From positions 1 through 61,378 of the forward strand of contig CALADS010000048.1 in assembly GCA_937890825.1 (NCBI GenBank): a stretch of DNA of 61,378 bases, given 5' to 3'. The position numbers were made by a program, and so were the translations under genes. Below the pieces are notes generated by a model, which saw nothing but the letters and a program-made list of their open reading frames with translations, had not been told where the DNA came from and ran no database searches. Of the stretch, positions 18,101-25,289 are shown piece after piece (position 1 is the first letter of the stretch; each line of letters begins with the position of its first letter). The stretch is from an uncultured Bacteroides sp. (lineage in GTDB: Bacteria > Bacteroidota > Bacteroidia > Bacteroidales > Bacteroidaceae).

Positions 18101-18876
18101 AATGTTTCTCGGAAACTGCCTTCCTTCGCCACCATTTCATCAATGGCAATGCCATGCACCCGGGCAGTCTCCATCAGCGAATTCTGGAAGATCCGTCCAC
18201 CCATTCCGGCATTTGTAACCGAGTTCCAGTCCTGCAGCTTCACCGTTCCGGATGCCAGCGCCTGGGACAGCTGGTACATAGCCGTGCTCACCTGCTGGGA
18301 GCTGGAACCAGAAATAGCGCCCAAGTTCGCAATACCCTTAATGGCGGCTACCGACTTATTCAGTCCCACGCCCGCTGCCGTAAAGGTACCGATGTTGCGA
18401 GTCATCTCGGTAAAATTGTAAATGGTCTGGTCAGCATATCGGTTCAGTTCATCCAGGGCTTTATTCACCTGGTTCAGGGTCGTCCCCTTGTCTGCGGTGT
18501 TCGCCAGGATCGTCTGCACCGAGTTGATCTGGGTCTCGTATTCCCCAAATCCTTTCATCATCCCGTCTAGAGTCAAACTCTTTACGATCTTCTCCCCTGC
18601 ATTTACGACTCGGTTCGTAATGTTCACAAGGGCTGCTGTTGCCACAACGTTCAGTGCGGAAAAACGTTCCTCCAGCGTTTCAACGGAGCGTGCAATAACC
18701 CCCAGATCCACGTCCTTTGCCGCTTTGTCCAGCTTCTCAAAGCCTTTTTCTGCACCTTTGAACTGCAGCTTTTCCATCAGCTTATCGATGGAGGCAACCG
18801 TCTTTCTTGTGTTCTTTTCAAAATTTGCGTTGTTAAACCGCATTTCAACAACGCGCTGGTCTACTTCCTGGCTCAT
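12127..18876 (-). CDS. tape measure protein
   Basis: A 2249-residue protein that sets tail length and is expelled during DNA entry. Residues about 60-330 carry the tape measure domain (EYETQINSVQTILANTAD, NFTEMTRNIGTFTAAGVGLN, TVKLQDWNSVTNAGMGG). Residues about 700-1110 are strongly hydrophobic, then an HSPSxxMxxxGxxxxxGLAEGI-type motif occurs twice near 1240-1300 and once more near 2080. A long coiled coil (about 1400-1750) lies between. If the usual 0.15 nm per residue holds, the tail is about 330 nm, long for a genome this size. DNA from about 15.5 to 17.2 kb is visibly more AT-rich than both flanks, suggesting a swapped middle. No lysozyme or peptidase domain seen. Confidence 0.95.
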   Translation of the reverse strand: MSQEVDQRVVEMRFNNANFEKNTRKTVASIDKLMEKLQFKGAEKGFEKLDKAAKDVDLGVIARSVETLEERFSALNVVATAALVNITNRVVNAGEKIVKSLTLDGMMKGFGEYETQINSVQTILANTADKGTTLNQVNKALDELNRYADQTIYNFTEMTRNIGTFTAAGVGLNKSVAAIKGIANLGAISGSSSQQVSTAMYQLSQALASGTVKLQDWNSVTNAGMGGRIFQNSLMETARVHGIAIDEMVAKEGSFRETLKNGWLSADILTETLQKFTGDLDREALLAIGYTEEQTEAILKLGETARNAATQVKTLTQLKDTLGEAVQSGWTQTWEIIAGDFEEAKRLYTKISDALGGIIERSAENRNERLSQGLSNGLKQLQNEMGESAELFTYTLENVALAKGLVTEDALLEAGSLGAALEGSQVSADLLRDSIAATVMELNRMQSMGDSELNALGYDRKAVEKQIQAFDKLGQKIEEGTIDLDEFAKKMGQISGRGHLIQSLENVWTAITKITGAVKGAFDEIFPPSSGEQIYTFAQRLDDLTKKLIISDETAEKIKMVFQGVFSVLKVVKNGITDIASALFTLSSATAPLAKTLLDKAADFGDFISKSVLSMRPLINIGDKVQNFVDYIAPKLYAFGSQADLVFASFADGAKNAFNGLDVDKVKEFITGGLGVGLLASVKSFFDGIKATAFGAKDIVDSVKETIVSLGDAVDVWKQTQKSEVFFTIAKSVALIAASLAVLAMMKPERLLAAVGVLGAAVTGVIGILYTFASLSGTVKQLKFTILTIGMMAVSSAVLILASALKVISTIDIDKMLPAVSALGAVLLELSAAATILSRGNNRFIKGSAGLIAFAVGIRVMVPAIETLGSLNVKSLVKGIMALGGVMASITVFAKQVNGAKFGIGKGTGFVLLAASMLILQNAISKFGTMDAAQIGIGLGVIAAVLLEFAVALNVVKRSLGSAVALTILAAAVNMLIPAFYGLGGLQLTAIGKALLTIGGAFAVLGGAAFLLSPLTPVIVALSFSLSALALSLGALMALSSVSAFIGNLASGLSLLQSLDFQVFLDIIKAAAWMIVEFIAGIIKGTAEIASSLVTSISIIISSLCEAIVLSAPAIGDALYILGTVVVDTLIRLTVYVWEKVQPALNDLWGKFTGWVDTKTGELPGLLKEKISGMLQWLNPFAPFMDELKNGDSVMAGLYQMLFQGGKKATEGLAEGVSDQEAAKEAADAAQANAQTVIDTTTKTFDEHSPSKVMYEKGYFAAMGLAEGIADASAADAVRRATSQLAEIVPQQFCKDLDIHSPSWRMRALAMMVPAGMAEGIADGAPLPLAATGRIGQMYERRLVVMESPLYQLGKNVGESGSNGISDGFTNAWNKFKNALGLDENFLSGYDEIRKQVDDALANAGEAPGGQSGGGKGKTAAEAAAEKYTAELKANKAMQDALTKEAALWDLQHGDAAADEELLAKRSETAAEKIELQTERVAIAQAQFDELTKKAGKNDTKTREAYNTLLDEQAELEKLKQSRYEDVWKDLLTRYENETSTAESEYELWATMYQDSATVTEQSNKQMELVNKKIHAQAKVLAVAEKEYTELKEAFGKEHQDTQTAYRKYLQEQTRQQELINELEKAQLDQFDNQIARYEKETRILQNRHQMLDKIYGDGDLSGREDAYKEAVEKYGQGSKEARKAATQGTMSAILGVSKALSSMRYSLKNLTEYQKKYDQVVKDSGENSNAALDALAQLQGEQYNLVGFAENLADAFDMTDMGKKAMMQLGYTISKNWKSIQNGFSRAWKQVEKNMPQTVQNLSMALNLAMSEGAAETAASFIQTIVAAVSGDYATAVVSALNTVLGFMNTEFGKKVMDGLGSLMMDAVNALSKGSGIGKWIKSLFGGGTALAGAAAQTGQIAQNTGAIAGAVGNAAAGAAQIASSGGLFAKIAAGAKGLMGSLAAAAGGIGAKLTTLLGSVAGSLGAAGPVGLAVAALAAGGGLVIANWDKVKEWFGKFGDWMGKTFGKLWEGAKGFVKGAIDVGENILSGLWNGVKSVAGGLWNGIKSIGKGIISGFKNIFGIHSPSTVFAGMGRYMMLGLENGILNEGKGVYQSLEEVSKAALDTAWDCAQRLAKATGESMEYQPTVQPIVDLSRAQAGATWMEENLAGGVRKIGFDLGRTSQLAEMMTRRDMARREAMWQKDQPKPGEMSNKDIIEAIQTLGGRIDGVSEAVGRMKLTLNGKKVVGGIINDVDEGLGKIAQRHKR

Positions 18877-19259
18877 TCTATCTTCACCTCACTCCATGCC
18901 CGCTGGGCTATCTCCTCAAATATCGGTCGCATAGCAGGGTTTATGTAGTCCACCCCTTCCACATATCCGCCGTTCCTGGTTCCGTGTCCGTATTGTAGGA
19001 TCACAGCAATAGGCACTCCGTCTACGATGTGGTCGTTTTTCCACACAATAACAGACTGATCCTCTTCCATTTCTACGTGGTACTTCCAGCTTTCTGCGGT
19101 TTTACCCGTATCCTTAGGCGTTGCCTCACGCAGTGCCTGCACCCCTTTTTTCCCGTATTCCTCTAGTATCTCTCCCAACCGCAGCTCAGAGCACCGTCTC
19201 AAAAATCGACGCGTCCTATGCAGATCTCCTTTTTGCCGAAACACAATGATCTTTGGCAT
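18873..19259 (-). CDS. HK97 gp10-like tail component
   Basis: A 128-residue protein with the gp10-like pattern: an early helix, KKGVQALREATPKDTGKTAESW, then VIVWKNDHIVDGVPIAVILQYGHGTRNGGYVEGVDYINPA. Members usually act at the tail terminator or neck. Here the gene lies between the chaperone-like genes and the tape measure, an unusual place, and shares an ATGA overlap with the tape measure start, so the two are translationally coupled. Confidence 0.75.
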   Translation of the reverse strand: MPKIIVFRQKGDLHRTRRFLRRCSELRLGEILEEYGKKGVQALREATPKDTGKTAESWKYHVEMEEDQSVIVWKNDHIVDGVPIAVILQYGHGTRNGGYVEGVDYINPAMRPIFEEIAQRAWSEVKIE

Positions 19260-19304
19260 TTTCCCCTCTCACAAGCTCCATTTTGAAAAACCGCATACTA
19301 TTGC

Positions 19305-19889
19305 TTAGCCTCGTGTACGCAGTTTCGCCTTTCGCTTTGCGTTAAGCGCCTGTCTTTGCGCAGTAGCCTCTCCCGGACTCATCTTCTTTGGTGGCATCTG
19401 GGATTCACTGCATACACGCAGCAACGTCATAAGCCGATTCAAATGCCACTGCTCACATTCTTTCGGCACCCCAAACTGAAACATCTGACAGTAGATTACT
19501 TCCGCCGTCGTTTCTGTCCCCCTGCTGCGCAATTTGCGCGGGGACACCTTGCCGGTTCTTGGTTCGTTCGGTCTTGGCTCCCCTCGGAACCACGTGGCAG
19601 TCATTGGGTCGTCCATATATTCTGTAATAGCCTGCAGCTGTTTTTTCGTCAGCATAGCGTATACCCCGGGGTCAGTTTCGTCATTCAGGTTCATGCAGCG
19701 TATATAATCCAGCTGCTGCTCCATGGTCAGTTCCCCGCTGGCTGTAAAAAACGGCACATGCCATTTGCTTTCCCATTTAGCCAGGGCCAACAACGAGTGC
19801 TCCAACCGCAGCTCAGTCTCGTTTATATAAACAAATTCCTCTGTATTCGGGTCCCACAGCTGTCTTGACTCTATCTTCAATACCAGCAT
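19305..19889 (-). CDS. putative tail assembly chaperone, second gene
   Basis: A 194-residue protein placed where the second chaperone (T-type) sits in other siphoviruses. It has an acidic, helical body (NETELRLEHSLLALAKWESKW, LTKKQLQAITEYMDDP) and a basic tail rich in Arg and Lys. No sequence overlap or slippery site joins it to the previous chaperone gene; instead a terminator hairpin stands between them. Call from position and composition. Confidence 0.55.
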   Translation of the reverse strand: MLVLKIESRQLWDPNTEEFVYINETELRLEHSLLALAKWESKWHVPFFTASGELTMEQQLDYIRCMNLNDETDPGVYAMLTKKQLQAITEYMDDPMTATWFRGEPRPNEPRTGKVSPRKLRSRGTETTAEVIYCQMFQFGVPKECEQWHLNRLMTLLRVCSESQMPPKKMSPGEATAQRQALNAKRKAKLRTRG

Positions 19890-19916
19890 CTCTTTGTCCT
19901 CCCTGGCACATTTGCT

Positions 19917-19951
19917 AAAAAAAAGAGAATGTCTGTTTTACAGGCATTCTC
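19917..19951 (-). terminator. rho-independent terminator between the two chaperone-like genes
   Basis: The minus strand reads GAGAATGCCTG, loop TAAAA, CAGACATTCTC and eight Ts: an 11-base stem with one mismatch. It splits the late operon between major tail protein and tape measure, so it may reduce tape measure expression relative to the tube protein. Confidence 0.85.
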
Positions 19952-19996
19952 CTAAAACAGCAGCACTTATTCGCAAAGCTGTTTTTCTTTTTTTAC

Positions 19997-20428
19997 TTAG
20001 CGGTTCTCACCTGCAGTCTGCAGCAAGGCCAGACCCGGCTGGGCAGGTTCTGCGGCTGTCGGCGTATCCAGATTTTTGGGGATCACGTTGTTAAAGAACT
20101 CTGCGGCGGCCTTGTCATCGGTCAGCAGTTCCATGTACAGATCGCTGAATGCCTGAGTGGACATAAAGTCCTCCAGAACACTCTGGTTTTTCACAAACTT
20201 GCGGCCGTCCGGGCTCAGTACACCATAGGCTTTGCAAATGGCAGTCTTAAAGATCTCCACCATAGCCTTCACGTCCTGCTTGTTCATGATCTTCTCGATC
20301 ATTTCCTTATAACCGCCGTCGGTGGTCAGTTCCATCTCCATCAGCTCCGCTGCGGTCAGGTTAAAATAATAATCCTCCGTGCGCTTGGTGCCCCCAAAGT
20401 CTACGGTCTCCATGGTCTTCTTGTACAT
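19997..20428 (-). CDS. putative tail assembly chaperone (G-like)
   Basis: A 143-residue acidic protein right after the major tail protein, the usual place for the gpG-like chaperone that coats the tape measure. It has the FNLTAAELMEMELTTDGGY pattern and the EFFNNVIPK end seen in Firmicutes tail chaperones. Ribosome site AAAGGAG. A 9-codon mini frame starting in a TCAAAATGG element (20442-20468) lies just before it. Confidence 0.65.
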   Translation of the reverse strand: MYKKTMETVDFGGTKRTEDYYFNLTAAELMEMELTTDGGYKEMIEKIMNKQDVKAMVEIFKTAICKAYGVLSPDGRKFVKNQSVLEDFMSTQAFSDLYMELLTDDKAAAEFFNNVIPKNLDTPTAAEPAQPGLALLQTAGENR

Positions 20429-20486
20429 CGTTTTTCTCCTTTCACTCCGGCTTCAACAGCCGCTCCATTTTGATTTTCTCAGTTCT

Positions 20487-21152
20487 TTATTCGCTGGCCT
20501 CATTGGTGGTGATCAGATTGATCAGCTCATCCGGACTGGGCAGCGTGGCTTCGCCGCTCTCGTTGCCCCACAGCTTGTCCTGAATAGCTTTCACCGTCTT
20601 TTCCTTCAGCTTGGAGCAATCGATCTCCATGTGGCAGGAGGGGCGGTGGCCGGTAACATTTACCGGGGAGGCCGAGCACTCCCAGCTAAAAGTAATAGCA
20701 TCCGGGTTATCGTTGATGGAAGCATAATTCTTTTCCGAGGGCGATGCGGTGCAGTTCCATGCCAGGTGGATCTTCTGACCCACCTCATCACTCACATCGT
20801 TGCCCTTGGTAGTCACCCAGCTAAAGCCAAACGGCTTACGCTTCTGCTGGCCAATGGTCACACCTGCTGCCACCTGTGCAGAACCATCGCAGGGTTCCCA
20901 CTCCTCCGGGTAGGTGTAGGCCTCGATGGTATAGCCGTACTCCTCCGCGCTGCGCAGAGACGCATACTTAATGTCGTCCGCATACAGCTTGGTCTCCTCT
21001 GCACCGGAGGGACTCTCAGTCACTGCCGTCAGGCCATTCCAAGGCGCACCATTCTCATAGCCGCCGTCCGGCTTCATCTGGTACAGCACGCCCATCTTCG
21101 TACCCATCTCATAAAACTTCTCACCAATTGCATCCCAAATCAGTCTTGCCAT
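20487..21152 (-). CDS. major tail (tube) protein
   Basis: A 221-residue protein that should stack as hexamers to form the tail tube. It starts MARLIWDAIGEKFYEMG with AAGGAGG seven bases upstream; an upstream extension has no ribosome site. Body: a beta-rich tube domain with KLYADDIKYASLRSAEEYG, HLAWNCTASPSEKNYASIND and TFSWECSASPVNVTG, typical of the Phage_TTP family in Firmicutes. Confidence 0.85.
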   Translation of the reverse strand: MARLIWDAIGEKFYEMGTKMGVLYQMKPDGGYENGAPWNGLTAVTESPSGAEETKLYADDIKYASLRSAEEYGYTIEAYTYPEEWEPCDGSAQVAAGVTIGQQKRKPFGFSWVTTKGNDVSDEVGQKIHLAWNCTASPSEKNYASINDNPDAITFSWECSASPVNVTGHRPSCHMEIDCSKLKEKTVKAIQDKLWGNESGEATLPSPDELINLITTNEASE

Positions 21153-21163
21153 ACTGTGCCTCC

Positions 21164-21481
21164 TTATGTGTACAGTGTAAAGGTTGTGTGGTATAGGTTG
21201 TCTGTAATAAAATGCCGGTCGTACCTGCACTTTCCCAGTACAGATACGGCCTGCACGATTTTTGAATCCGGGTCGGTATCTATCACGGTAACCGTGTAAA
21301 AAGAGTGTTGGATGTATACGCCGTCATTGGCATGACCGTTTTGTATGCGGCTCTGGGTATACACGATGCAGGGGTAACGCAGCTGGTATCCTGCAGGCGG
21401 CTGGTAATATAAATTCACCTGACCGCAGCTGTTTTTCAGCAATTCCCGCAAAAGCGCATCAATCCGCAGGCGTGCTTCCAT
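21164..21481 (-). CDS. putative tail terminator / neck protein
   Basis: A 105-residue protein just before the major tail protein, where the tail terminator usually sits. It has an amphipathic start (ARLRIDALLRELLKNSCG), a PCIVYTQSRIQ strand and YTVTVIDTDPDSKIV, consistent with a small tail-completion protein. It overlaps the previous gene by 23 bases. Confidence 0.6.
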   Translation of the reverse strand: MEARLRIDALLRELLKNSCGQVNLYYQPPAGYQLRYPCIVYTQSRIQNGHANDGVYIQHSFYTVTVIDTDPDSKIVQAVSVLGKCRYDRHFITDNLYHTTFTLYT

Positions 21482-21785
21482 TCCATATCCCTCCTAAGGT
21501 CAGGATCATTCTCGGATGCAGCACTTTCACCCCTGTCACCTTCCAACGCTGCCCCATAAAGGTCGCATACCGCATGGCATATAGGTTCGTCTGTACAAAC
21601 GGGTCGCCAAGAATACTCAGCTGGTTGCCCAGTGTAATATCTCCGTTGACCTGTCCACCGTCTTCCATACGCCGTGCAAATTCCAGCACCTCTCCAAAGT
21701 AGCTTCGCTCGGTGATTTTCTCTGTGTATACGCTAGGTGCAGTTTCCACAGTCTGTGCAAACCCGATTTTTCCGCTCCATTTCAT
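21459..21785 (-). CDS. putative head closure / connector protein
   Basis: A 108-residue protein with a beta-barrel-like pattern (VNGDITLGNQLSILGD, YATFMGQRWKVTGVKVLHPR) that fits small head-closure proteins. Its start is preceded by GGAGGGG, which is the end of a TCAAAATGGAG element. Confidence 0.58.
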   Translation of the reverse strand: MKWSGKIGFAQTVETAPSVYTEKITERSYFGEVLEFARRMEDGGQVNGDITLGNQLSILGDPFVQTNLYAMRYATFMGQRWKVTGVKVLHPRMILTLGGIWNGSTPAD

Positions 21786-21836
21786 GGCCCATCCCCTCCA
21801 TTTTGATTCGTATTACCGAACCGCAGCCTTTTGTTT

Positions 21837-22094
21837 TTACTCTGCCATGGTACAGGTGGTGGGAGTAGTGCCATCCGTCACTACCACGCCGGTGGGCAGC
21901 ATGGCAACCGGCAGATAGGTCTTGGTACTGTCCTTCACCAGCAGACGGCCCAGATTAAAAGCCTTCTCTACGTCTGCCTTCTTTACCTGGGTCTTGTGAC
22001 CCTCGTCCTCATACAGCTTCTTATCCGTGTGCAGGTAGGCAACATAGTTTGCCACATGCAGGTCACAGCCGGTCTCGTAATAAGGTTTCAGCAT
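21837..22094 (-). CDS. small protein after the capsid gene
   Basis: An 85-residue protein (LKPYYETGCDLHVANYVAYL..., later KTYLPVAMLPTGVVV). Place after the capsid gene suggests a head decoration or connector part. I recall similar small proteins at this place in Clostridia phages but no name. Ribosome site AAAAGGAG. Confidence 0.5.
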   Translation of the reverse strand: MLKPYYETGCDLHVANYVAYLHTDKKLYEDEGHKTQVKKADVEKAFNLGRLLVKDSTKTYLPVAMLPTGVVVTDGTTPTTCTMAE

Positions 22095-22112
22095 AGTTTA
22101 CTCCTTTTTATA

Positions 22113-23846
22113 TCAGGTAACATTGTACTCAATGGCCATTGCGCTGAAGGGCACTGTCAGAGCGCCGGAGCAGCGGGTCTCGATCAGATACTTCTGCTGA
22201 TTGTAATCGATGTCGAAATCTTCAAACATATTCACAGCGCCGCCCTTATCTGCGCCTACGGTATAGTCTGCCAGATTCACCACAATGCCAAACAGCTCGC
22301 CGCCCTTGCTACCCTTCATGCCTGCCATTTGGGGCACCGTCACAATCTCCTTTACACGCATCGCCTGCGCAACTTCCGTCTCGTTCTTGTACAGACGATG
22401 ACCAATCTTGTCCTCCAGTAACAGCATGTCGGTCAGATTGTCCTCGGTGGTAAACAGAGTGGGGTTACCGCTGCCTTTGTAATCCTTGCGAGCCTTCAGG
22501 CTTGCGTTCATGGCCGCTTTGATCTTAGTCACCGTGTCTGCGCTCGAGGCAACCGCCGCCTGAACTTTGATGGTATAGAAATCATCATCATTAACAATCG
22601 GACGGATGTTACCCTCGTTAATCTTGTCATCAGAAGCAGTATTGCGGCCGTCACCGATCAGGTATGCGCGAGCCAGCTCCTCGTTCAGCTTGGTGCGCAT
22701 CTCCTTCTTCAGCCATGCAATCACATCAAAACTGGTAATATCTGCAATGTCGTCCCGGTCCATCTTCTGCTTCTTATAAACCGTGGTAGGGCTGGTAGAA
22801 CGCTTCAGAAGACCAAATACCTGCTCCTTCTTAAAGTTTCCCTTAATGTAGCCCTTTGCTCGTGCATCCTCCTCGGTCAGGTCAGCCGACATACTCTTAA
22901 TGCGGCTAAAAGGAATGTGGTGCACGCCATTCATCACCTTACCCACCCAGGTCTGGTCGTTGTCAATGATATGAGGCGGGGTATCCAGCACGTGGTCATC
23001 GGGAAACAGCCATTCGACGTCATCAATGCCATGCTGAATAAAGGCATCTTTCATGCTTCCGCAGCGTTTACCGTCTGCCATCGCAGCGTTCAGTTCGTCC
23101 ATACTGTGCTTCAGTACGGGACCGTCGTTGTTCTCAAAGCAGTGGTGCATAGTTTCATCCTCCGTTTCCTTGTTATCATCCAAAGCAGCGCCAATAAGCG
23201 CATAAACAACATTCTTCTGTTCCTCCGTCAGGGTATCAAATACCTCCTTGACGGTCTTTTCATTGGTATCAGCCATTTTGCTTTCTCCTTTCTTATCCTT
23301 GTCGGTTTCGCTGGAATCATCCGAATGCTGCAGCGCTTCGTCTTCCAGCGGGTTATCGTCCGGGTCCAGCCCATGCTTCAGGCTCAAACCAGAATCGGTG
23401 TAAATATAGGCCTCGGAACTGTCTGTTTCGGTGCCATCTGCACTGTGCTTCACGACTTCATCGATTAGAGCACCGGGGTTACATCCGGCAATTACCAGAC
23501 TCAGCTCCTTGATCATGCCGTGCATTACGGTTCGGCCTGCTTTCTGGACGCCGTTTGCAAAGATGGACATTGCATCAATATCGCCATTATCCACGCAGGC
23601 CTTGGCGGTCTGTCCGCTGGACGTATTGTTCAGCTTGACGTAAGCGTACACGCCTTCCTTGCGATTCTGCAGCAATGCGTGACCCAGCACATTGTCGGGG
23701 CTGGAATGATCATGGTTCCACACAACAGGAACTACCTGACCATCACATTCCTTAAACGCATTCGGCGCAATGGTCAGGCCATCAAAGCACTTCACGTTGG
23801 CTTTGGTCGCCCAACCAGAAAAGTCATAATCGAAATTGATTGCCAT
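22113..23846 (-). CDS. fused prohead protease and major capsid protein
   Basis: A 577-residue fusion. Residues about 1-160 are an HK97-type prohead serine protease: VPVVWNHDHSSPDNVLGHA (active-site His region), DIDAMSIFANG (Ser region) and MHGMIKELSLVIAGCNPGA. Residues 160-290 are an acidic, helical linker that could serve as scaffold. From about 300 it is an HK97-fold capsid protein (TSFDVIAWLKKEMRTKLNEE, LARAYLIGDGRN, GNPTLFTTEDN). The start ATG lies in a TCAAAATGG element. An internal AAAGGAG plus ATG at codon 191 would give a protease-free product. Confidence 0.88.
   Translation of the reverse strand: MAINFDYDFSGWATKANVKCFDGLTIAPNAFKECDGQVVPVVWNHDHSSPDNVLGHALLQNRKEGVYAYVKLNNTSSGQTAKACVDNGDIDAMSIFANGVQKAGRTVMHGMIKELSLVIAGCNPGALIDEVVKHSADGTETDSSEAYIYTDSGLSLKHGLDPDDNPLEDEALQHSDDSSETDKDKKGESKMADTNEKTVKEVFDTLTEEQKNVVYALIGAALDDNKETEDETMHHCFENNDGPVLKHSMDELNAAMADGKRCGSMKDAFIQHGIDDVEWLFPDDHVLDTPPHIIDNDQTWVGKVMNGVHHIPFSRIKSMSADLTEEDARAKGYIKGNFKKEQVFGLLKRSTSPTTVYKKQKMDRDDIADITSFDVIAWLKKEMRTKLNEELARAYLIGDGRNTASDDKINEGNIRPIVNDDDFYTIKVQAAVASSADTVTKIKAAMNASLKARKDYKGSGNPTLFTTEDNLTDMLLLEDKIGHRLYKNETEVAQAMRVKEIVTVPQMAGMKGSKGGELFGIVVNLADYTVGADKGGAVNMFEDFDIDYNQQKYLIETRCSGALTVPFSAMAIEYNVT
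23274..23292 (-). promoter_or_regulatory. internal ribosome site and in-frame start inside the protease-capsid gene
   Basis: AAAGGAG at about 23285-23291 followed eight bases later by ATG at 23274-23276, in frame, in the context GCAAAATGG, nearly the TCAAAATGG seen at other starts here. The product would be 387 residues (MADTNEK...): scaffold-like linker plus capsid protein. Seen directly; use of the site is inferred. Confidence 0.6.
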
Positions 23847-23856
23847 TTTGAATTTT

Positions 23857-25119
23857 TCACACTCCTTCCTGCTGATCTGCATAGTCGTAACCCTGCTCGT
23901 CAGCATAAGTTTCTTCGCCCTGTATGGGCACCCCCTCGTCAGCCGAGGCAATGTTACGGTTTGCAAGCCGGTCGGACTTCGGGTCCTTCGAGGGCTTCAT
24001 ACCAATCACCTGCCGGAACTCGTTCGGGGTCATGATCTCATTGCGGGTGAACTTATCTGCCATCTCTGCAATCATGCTCACCGGTGCCAGACGGAACGGA
24101 TCACGGAAGAACATGATGCTCTGACCCTGCGTCCGGGCAGTCTTCGTCAGGAACTTCCTCTTGAACTCGTCTGCAATCGCCGATATGACTGGCTCAATGA
24201 TGCGATTCATGTAATTGTTCATCGTTTTCTCGTCCGCGGTACCATTCAGGATCTCCTGTGTCACACCCAATTGACTGTATACCATGTTCGTCAGGTATTC
24301 GATGGATTTCAGAATGTTGTTTTCGAGACTGCGATTCAACTGCACGATTCGCTCAGTGCCGTCCGTATAGGCAATACCGTACTTGGAGCCGGAAAGCTGC
24401 TGTTCAATGTCAGCCCTGCGCTGTTCGGCCTGTTCCCTTCGCGCCGGACTCTTGATGACATAGGGCAGCTGAATGATCATGTCCAGCTTTCCGCTGCCAG
24501 CCTGTTCGTCCACCACATCCAGCAAAGCCAGTTTTCGCACCAGCTGCTGCATAGTGGAGTTCGGAGCATTCATGACTGCGTAAAACGGATTTTCAATCAA
24601 AGCCACCATCTTCTTCGGGAAGGTGATCTCCTCCTTCTGTCCAGTCAGCTCGTTGAACATCCGCACACGCACATGGTTCGGGTACCACTCCACAGGCACA
24701 CCAACGCGCATGGAATAGATTTCATAGCTGTTGCTATAACGCGGGTCAAAGTTCGTTTTTTCTGGCACAACCGCTGCAACGCCCTCTTCCAGAAAGGTCA
24801 TCACGATGTCCTGAATCAAGCCTCGGCCGGTCTGATCGGCATTGGCCTCAGTATTCAGGCAATAATTAAGGCCCGAATCAATAATCGAATCAAACCGATT
24901 ATTTTCATCGAGCTTTACGTGGTTGATCGTAATGGATGCTGCATCCAGCGCAATGCGGTTATCGATGGCGTTGATGATGGTGCGCTCACTCCCACGGGAA
25001 AAGCGCATCCGGTCAGGGCGGTAACTGTAGCCGCCACCATAATATCTGCTTCCGGGAGGGTCCCGGTTGAGAAAGGCGTTCCAGGCGTGTTTCAGCCTGG
25101 AGCCAATGTTCATCTCCAT
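23857..25119 (-). CDS. portal protein
   Basis: A 420-residue portal that should form the dodecamer for DNA entry and exit. Signs: an early stretch DRMRFSRGSERTIINAIDNR, the long clip/stem part with LVRKLALLDVVDEQAGSG, and the crown/wing part with SIEYLTNMVYSQLGVTQEIL and FKRKFLTKTART, as in HK97-type Clostridia portals. Start ATG in a TCAAAATGG element after GGAGG. It follows the tag-bearing genes and a terminator hairpin. Confidence 0.88.
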   Translation of the reverse strand: MEMNIGSRLKHAWNAFLNRDPPGSRYYGGGYSYRPDRMRFSRGSERTIINAIDNRIALDAASITINHVKLDENNRFDSIIDSGLNYCLNTEANADQTGRGLIQDIVMTFLEEGVAAVVPEKTNFDPRYSNSYEIYSMRVGVPVEWYPNHVRVRMFNELTGQKEEITFPKKMVALIENPFYAVMNAPNSTMQQLVRKLALLDVVDEQAGSGKLDMIIQLPYVIKSPARREQAEQRRADIEQQLSGSKYGIAYTDGTERIVQLNRSLENNILKSIEYLTNMVYSQLGVTQEILNGTADEKTMNNYMNRIIEPVISAIADEFKRKFLTKTARTQGQSIMFFRDPFRLAPVSMIAEMADKFTRNEIMTPNEFRQVIGMKPSKDPKSDRLANRNIASADEGVPIQGEETYADEQGYDYADQQEGV

Positions 25120-25134
25120 TTTGAATTTTTCCTC

Positions 25135-25174
25135 CAAAAAGAAAAAGCGCATCAGCTGTTAAGCCAATGCGCTT
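25135..25174 (-). terminator. rho-independent terminator before the portal gene
   Basis: The minus strand reads AAGCGCAT, loop, ATGCGCTT then TTTTCTTTTT. It comes after the small gene at 25182-25289, and its T-run directly abuts the GGAGG of the portal gene, so it separates tag-gene expression from portal/capsid expression. Confidence 0.8.
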
Positions 25175-25181
25175 GCTGAAC

Positions 25182-25289
25182 TCAAAACCTTTTTGCGTAC
25201 TTCTCAAGTTTCTTTGCTATTCTTCGCTGGCCGTCATATTGCGAAGGAATATTCATTTTTGACTTTGGTGTCCATCCATTTTCATCCAT
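25182..25289 (-). CDS. 35-residue protein between tag gene and portal
   Basis: A short frame, MDENGWTPKSKMNIPS..., ending KKLEKYAKRF, very basic. Its ATG overlaps the end of the previous gene by eight bases (ATGGATGA), and it ends eight bases before a terminator stem, so it closes the transcription unit. Coding is likely but not certain. Function unknown. Confidence 0.5.
   Translation of the reverse strand: MDENGWTPKSKMNIPSQYDGQRRIAKKLEKYAKRF

Noticed and set aside
19305..20428. Programmed frameshift between the two chaperone-like genes
   Set aside because: The frames are 107 bases apart with a terminator and a clear ribosome site for the second; no overlap or slippery sequence fits.
23836..25179. 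Long plus-strand frame opposite the portal gene
   Set aside because: It mirrors the portal and has no start signals. The portal translation is convincing.
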